A stretch of 64,000 nucleotides of DNA, from NCBI RefSeq assembly GCF_020966775.1, contig NZ_JAJKFV010000029.1, positions 2,307,372 through 2,371,371 on the forward strand. The letters are read 5' to 3'. Below are positions 61,802 to 64,000 of this stretch, piece by piece. Made by a program: the position numbers and the translations under genes. Position 1 is the stretch's first letter. Each line of letters begins with the position of its first letter. The notes beneath the pieces are model-generated. The model did not search any database. It was not told the DNA's origin and worked only from the letters and a program-made list of their open reading frames with translations. This DNA comes from Rhodopirellula halodulae. GTDB lineage: Bacteria > Planctomycetota > Planctomycetia > Pirellulales > Pirellulaceae.

Positions 61802-62935
61802 ATGTTTCGCTACGTTCTCAAGACGCTGTGGCGGCATCGCACTCGAACGTTGTTGACGGTGACCGGTGCGGCGGTGGCGATGTTTGTGTTTTGTTTTGTG
61901 GGGTCGGTTCAAGAAGGAATGCGGCGTTTGACGACGGGGACGGACGCGGATCGAAACTTGATTGTGTTTCAGGAAAATCGGTTTTGCCCGACCAGCAGTC
62001 GGTTGCCGGAAGATTACCAACGCATCGTTCAAGAAATCCCGGGTGTTCGCGAAGTGATGCCCATTCAGGTTTGGACCAATAACTGTCGTGCGAGTTTGGA
62101 CATTGTCGTTTTCAACGGAGCCGACCCAGAGCAAATTCGACGGATGCGTCCGTTGCGGCTTCTCAGCGGAAGCTGGCAGCAGTTTCAGTCCTCCACAGAT
62201 GCGGCATTGGTCGGACGCAATGTGGCTCAGCGACGCGGGCTAAAAACCGGGGATCAATTCACGATCGGCGAATTGTCCGTTCGTGTCGCGGGAGTTTTCA
62301 CCTCGAATGTTCCGTCAGAAGAAAACTTGATCTACACGAGTTTGCGATTCTTGCAGTACGCCCGAGGTCTCGACGCGGCGGGTTTGGTCACGCAGCATGA
62401 GGTGTCTCTCACGAAAGAAGCCGACCCTGATCGCGTCGCGGCAGCAATTGACGAGAAGCTACGAGCGGCGGCGGTGGCGACAAAGACGCGGCGAAAGGGA
62501 GCGTTCCAGGCAAGCACCCTCTCGGACTTGGTTGATTTGATCGGGTTCGCACACTGGTTAGGTTACGCCTGCGTCGGATTGGTGCTTTCGCTGGTGGCGA
62601 CCACAACGGTGATGAGTGTCCAAGACAGGATCAAAGAATATGCAGTGCTTCAAACGGTCGGCGTCCGTCCGCTGCGAGCCATGCGATTGGTTTTGGCCGA
62701 AAGTACGCTCCTGTGTCTGGTCGGCGGAGTCGGCGGGACATTGCTCGCATTGGTGGCATTGGGGCTTGGCGGATTCGCGATCGGAGCGGAGGGGGCGACG
62801 ATTGCTTTTCGGCCTTCGATTCACCTGGCCATGATGGGAACCATGGTGTCGGTCATCGTGGGGATCTTGGCCGGAATCCTACCCGCGATTCAAGCCGCCA
62901 CCGTTCCCATCGTCAACGCCTTGCGTCAGGACTGA
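61802..62935 (+). CDS. FtsX-type ABC transporter permease (2)
   Basis: A 377-residue permease. One N-terminal helix ([20 protein letters not shown]), a periplasmic MacB-like domain (about 45-250) and three C-terminal helices with the FtsX signature ([26 protein letters not shown]) and [24 protein letters not shown]. It differs enough from permease 1 to suggest a heterodimer. The start is ATG 61802. It is the last gene of the cluster. Confidence 0.88.
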   Translation: MFRYVLKTLWRHRTRTLLTVTGAAVAMFVFCFVGSVQEGMRRLTTGTDADRNLIVFQENRFCPTSSRLPEDYQRIVQEIPGVREVMPIQVWTNNCRASLDIVVFNGADPEQIRRMRPLRLLSGSWQQFQSSTDAALVGRNVAQRRGLKTGDQFTIGELSVRVAGVFTSNVPSEENLIYTSLRFLQYARGLDAAGLVTQHEVSLTKEADPDRVAAAIDEKLRAAAVATKTRRKGAFQASTLSDLVDLIGFAHWLGYACVGLVLSLVATTTVMSVQDRIKEYAVLQTVGVRPLRAMRLVLAESTLLCLVGGVGGTLLALVALGLGGFAIGAEGATIAFRPSIHLAMMGTMVSVIVGILAGILPAIQAATVPIVNALRQD

Positions 62936-62969
62936 TTTCGTCGCGCGAGATCAATCACCGTTGCAGTTG

Positions 62970-63950
62970 TCATTTCTTGGCGACCAAGCTGACGCCAACG
63001 ATGGCGATTCCCATGCCGGCGAAATGTTGCCACGACGATGGTTCGTGCAGAATGAGGATCGCCAGCAACATGGTCAGTACCGGGCCAACGGAACCGATGA
63101 CCGTCGTCCGCGTGGCACCGATGGTCAGGATCGCTTCGTTAATCATGAAGCTTGGAATGACCGTGCATACAAACGCCAAGATCAATCCGTACGCGTAAAC
63201 CACCGGTTGCACTGCGAAAAGATCTGACGCCGATCGAAACCAAAAGAAATGGGTCAACGCGAATGCGGTGGAGCCGATCATTGCCAAACTCGTGAATTCG
63301 CGACTGCCGATTTGTTGCATCACCGGTTTGGCAAAGAGAACGTAGAACGAATAGCTCAGTGCCGCCGCGAAAACCAGGAAAACTCCCCACGCCGTGTTGC
63401 CGTCGGTAGTGAACTGGCTTTCTTGTCCGTACATCAACCAAACGCCCGCGTAAGACAAACCAATCGCCGCCAAAATGCGACGGTTCAAGGTCTCGCCCAA
63501 AAACATCCAAGCGAGTGCCGCGACCATCGCTGGGTAGGTGAACAGCGTCAGGCGTTCGAGTTGTGCGGAGATGTACTGCAGCCCAGAAAGGTCCAAGTAA
63601 GAGGCCAAGTAGTAGCCCAAGAACCCAAGCGATAAAGCCCGCACCATGATCGGGATCGGCAAACCAGATTTCGGTGCCTGGTCCGACGCAACGCTATTCG
63701 GCAAAGACTTGTACCGACGTCGCATCAAGGTTGCAAAGACAGCGGCGTAGAAGGGCAATGCCATCAACATCCGCAGCGTCAACAACAAGGTCGCGTCTGC
63801 CCCGGCGGCAAAGGCGAGTTTGATAAAGATGGACTTCAACGCAAAGAGAAACGTGCCGACGATTGCGAGCGTCACGCCCCACGACAACTTGCTCGTGCCG
63901 GCGGGGCGGGTGACGGGTGATGCCTCGTTCGGGACGGTCGGGGAACTCAC
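62970..63950 (-). CDS. EamA/DMT-family transporter
   Basis: A 326-residue, ten-helix drug/metabolite transporter with two EamA repeats (about 22-165 and 185-325). The first repeat has LRMLMALPFYAAVFA and ALAWMFLGETLNRRILAAIGLSYAGVWLMYG; the second has PSFMINEAILTIGATRTTVIGSVGPVLTMLLAILILHEP. The substrate is unknown. The start is GTG 63950; the frame stays open to the window edge, so a start further upstream is possible. It converges on the export cluster. Confidence 0.85.
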   Translation of the reverse strand: MSSPTVPNEASPVTRPAGTSKLSWGVTLAIVGTFLFALKSIFIKLAFAAGADATLLLTLRMLMALPFYAAVFATLMRRRYKSLPNSVASDQAPKSGLPIPIMVRALSLGFLGYYLASYLDLSGLQYISAQLERLTLFTYPAMVAALAWMFLGETLNRRILAAIGLSYAGVWLMYGQESQFTTDGNTAWGVFLVFAAALSYSFYVLFAKPVMQQIGSREFTSLAMIGSTAFALTHFFWFRSASDLFAVQPVVYAYGLILAFVCTVIPSFMINEAILTIGATRTTVIGSVGPVLTMLLAILILHEPSSWQHFAGMGIAIVGVSLVAKK

Positions 63951-64000
63951 GAGTTCACTTTGTGATGGAGATTCAGCGGCGAAGATAGCCAGCGTGGCGA

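Overview
The window looks like chromosomal DNA of a marine planctomycete, most likely Rhodopirellula or a close relative (inference). The grounds are a giant exported repeat protein with the planctomycete N-terminal motif ERLEERRVLAA and a dockerin domain, scattered single stress genes, Rossmann and PLP enzymes with frequent ATGA/TGATG couplings, moderate GC, and genes without obvious Shine-Dalgarno sites mixed with genes that have clear ones. I see no rRNA, tRNA, CRISPR array, insertion sequence or phage gene.

Layout. (1) 1-11700 holds mostly single stress and membrane genes: a BON-MscS channel, an AI-2E/PerM family protein, a PNPOx-like stress protein, GlsB, Dps, an SDR, a DUF2945 protein, a zinc ribbon, a deaminase plus CheY pair behind a sigma-54-like site, an epimerase-VKOR-SPW operon, a Na/Ca exchanger and DedA. 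(2) 11700-18700 has MgtC and then a five-gene terminal oxidase operon: subunit II with a fused cytochrome c, fused subunits I+III, a small membrane protein, CtaG-like and a triheme cytochrome c. A DUF3140 protein follows. (3) 18760-32130 is redox and detoxification: an SDR, a quinone oxidoreductase-like protein, an AhpD-like protein coupled to a disulfide reductase-like flavoprotein, DJ-1/PfpI, a membrane C39-like peptidase and a catalase. It also contains a three-gene biosynthetic cassette: an SbnA-like cysteine-synthase homologue, an FAD/NAD(P)-binding protein and a fold-III PLP decarboxylase. (4) 32298-39725 is one gene for a 2475-residue beta-helix protein with large near-identical internal duplications. 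(5) 40058-42094 is a lone large flagellin. (6) 43110-51043 is a compact eight-gene signalling cluster on the minus strand: three soluble histidine kinases, an H-NOX gas sensor, two stand-alone receivers, a receiver-HDOD protein and a receiver with a degenerate HD-GYP domain. (7) 51644-54761 has three overlapping glycosyltransferases. (8) 55461-62935 has a MATE exporter and a MacAB-like export cluster (two FtsX-type permeases, an ATPase, an HlyD-type adaptor, a lipoprotein, a Cys-rich exported protein). An EamA transporter closes the window.

The best candidates for an undescribed system are the H-NOX multi-kinase cluster, whose outputs are HDOD and a dead HD-GYP-like domain rather than a visible cyclic-di-GMP enzyme, and the SbnA-like/FAD/decarboxylase cassette. 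All functions are inferred from motifs read by eye; no database search was run.
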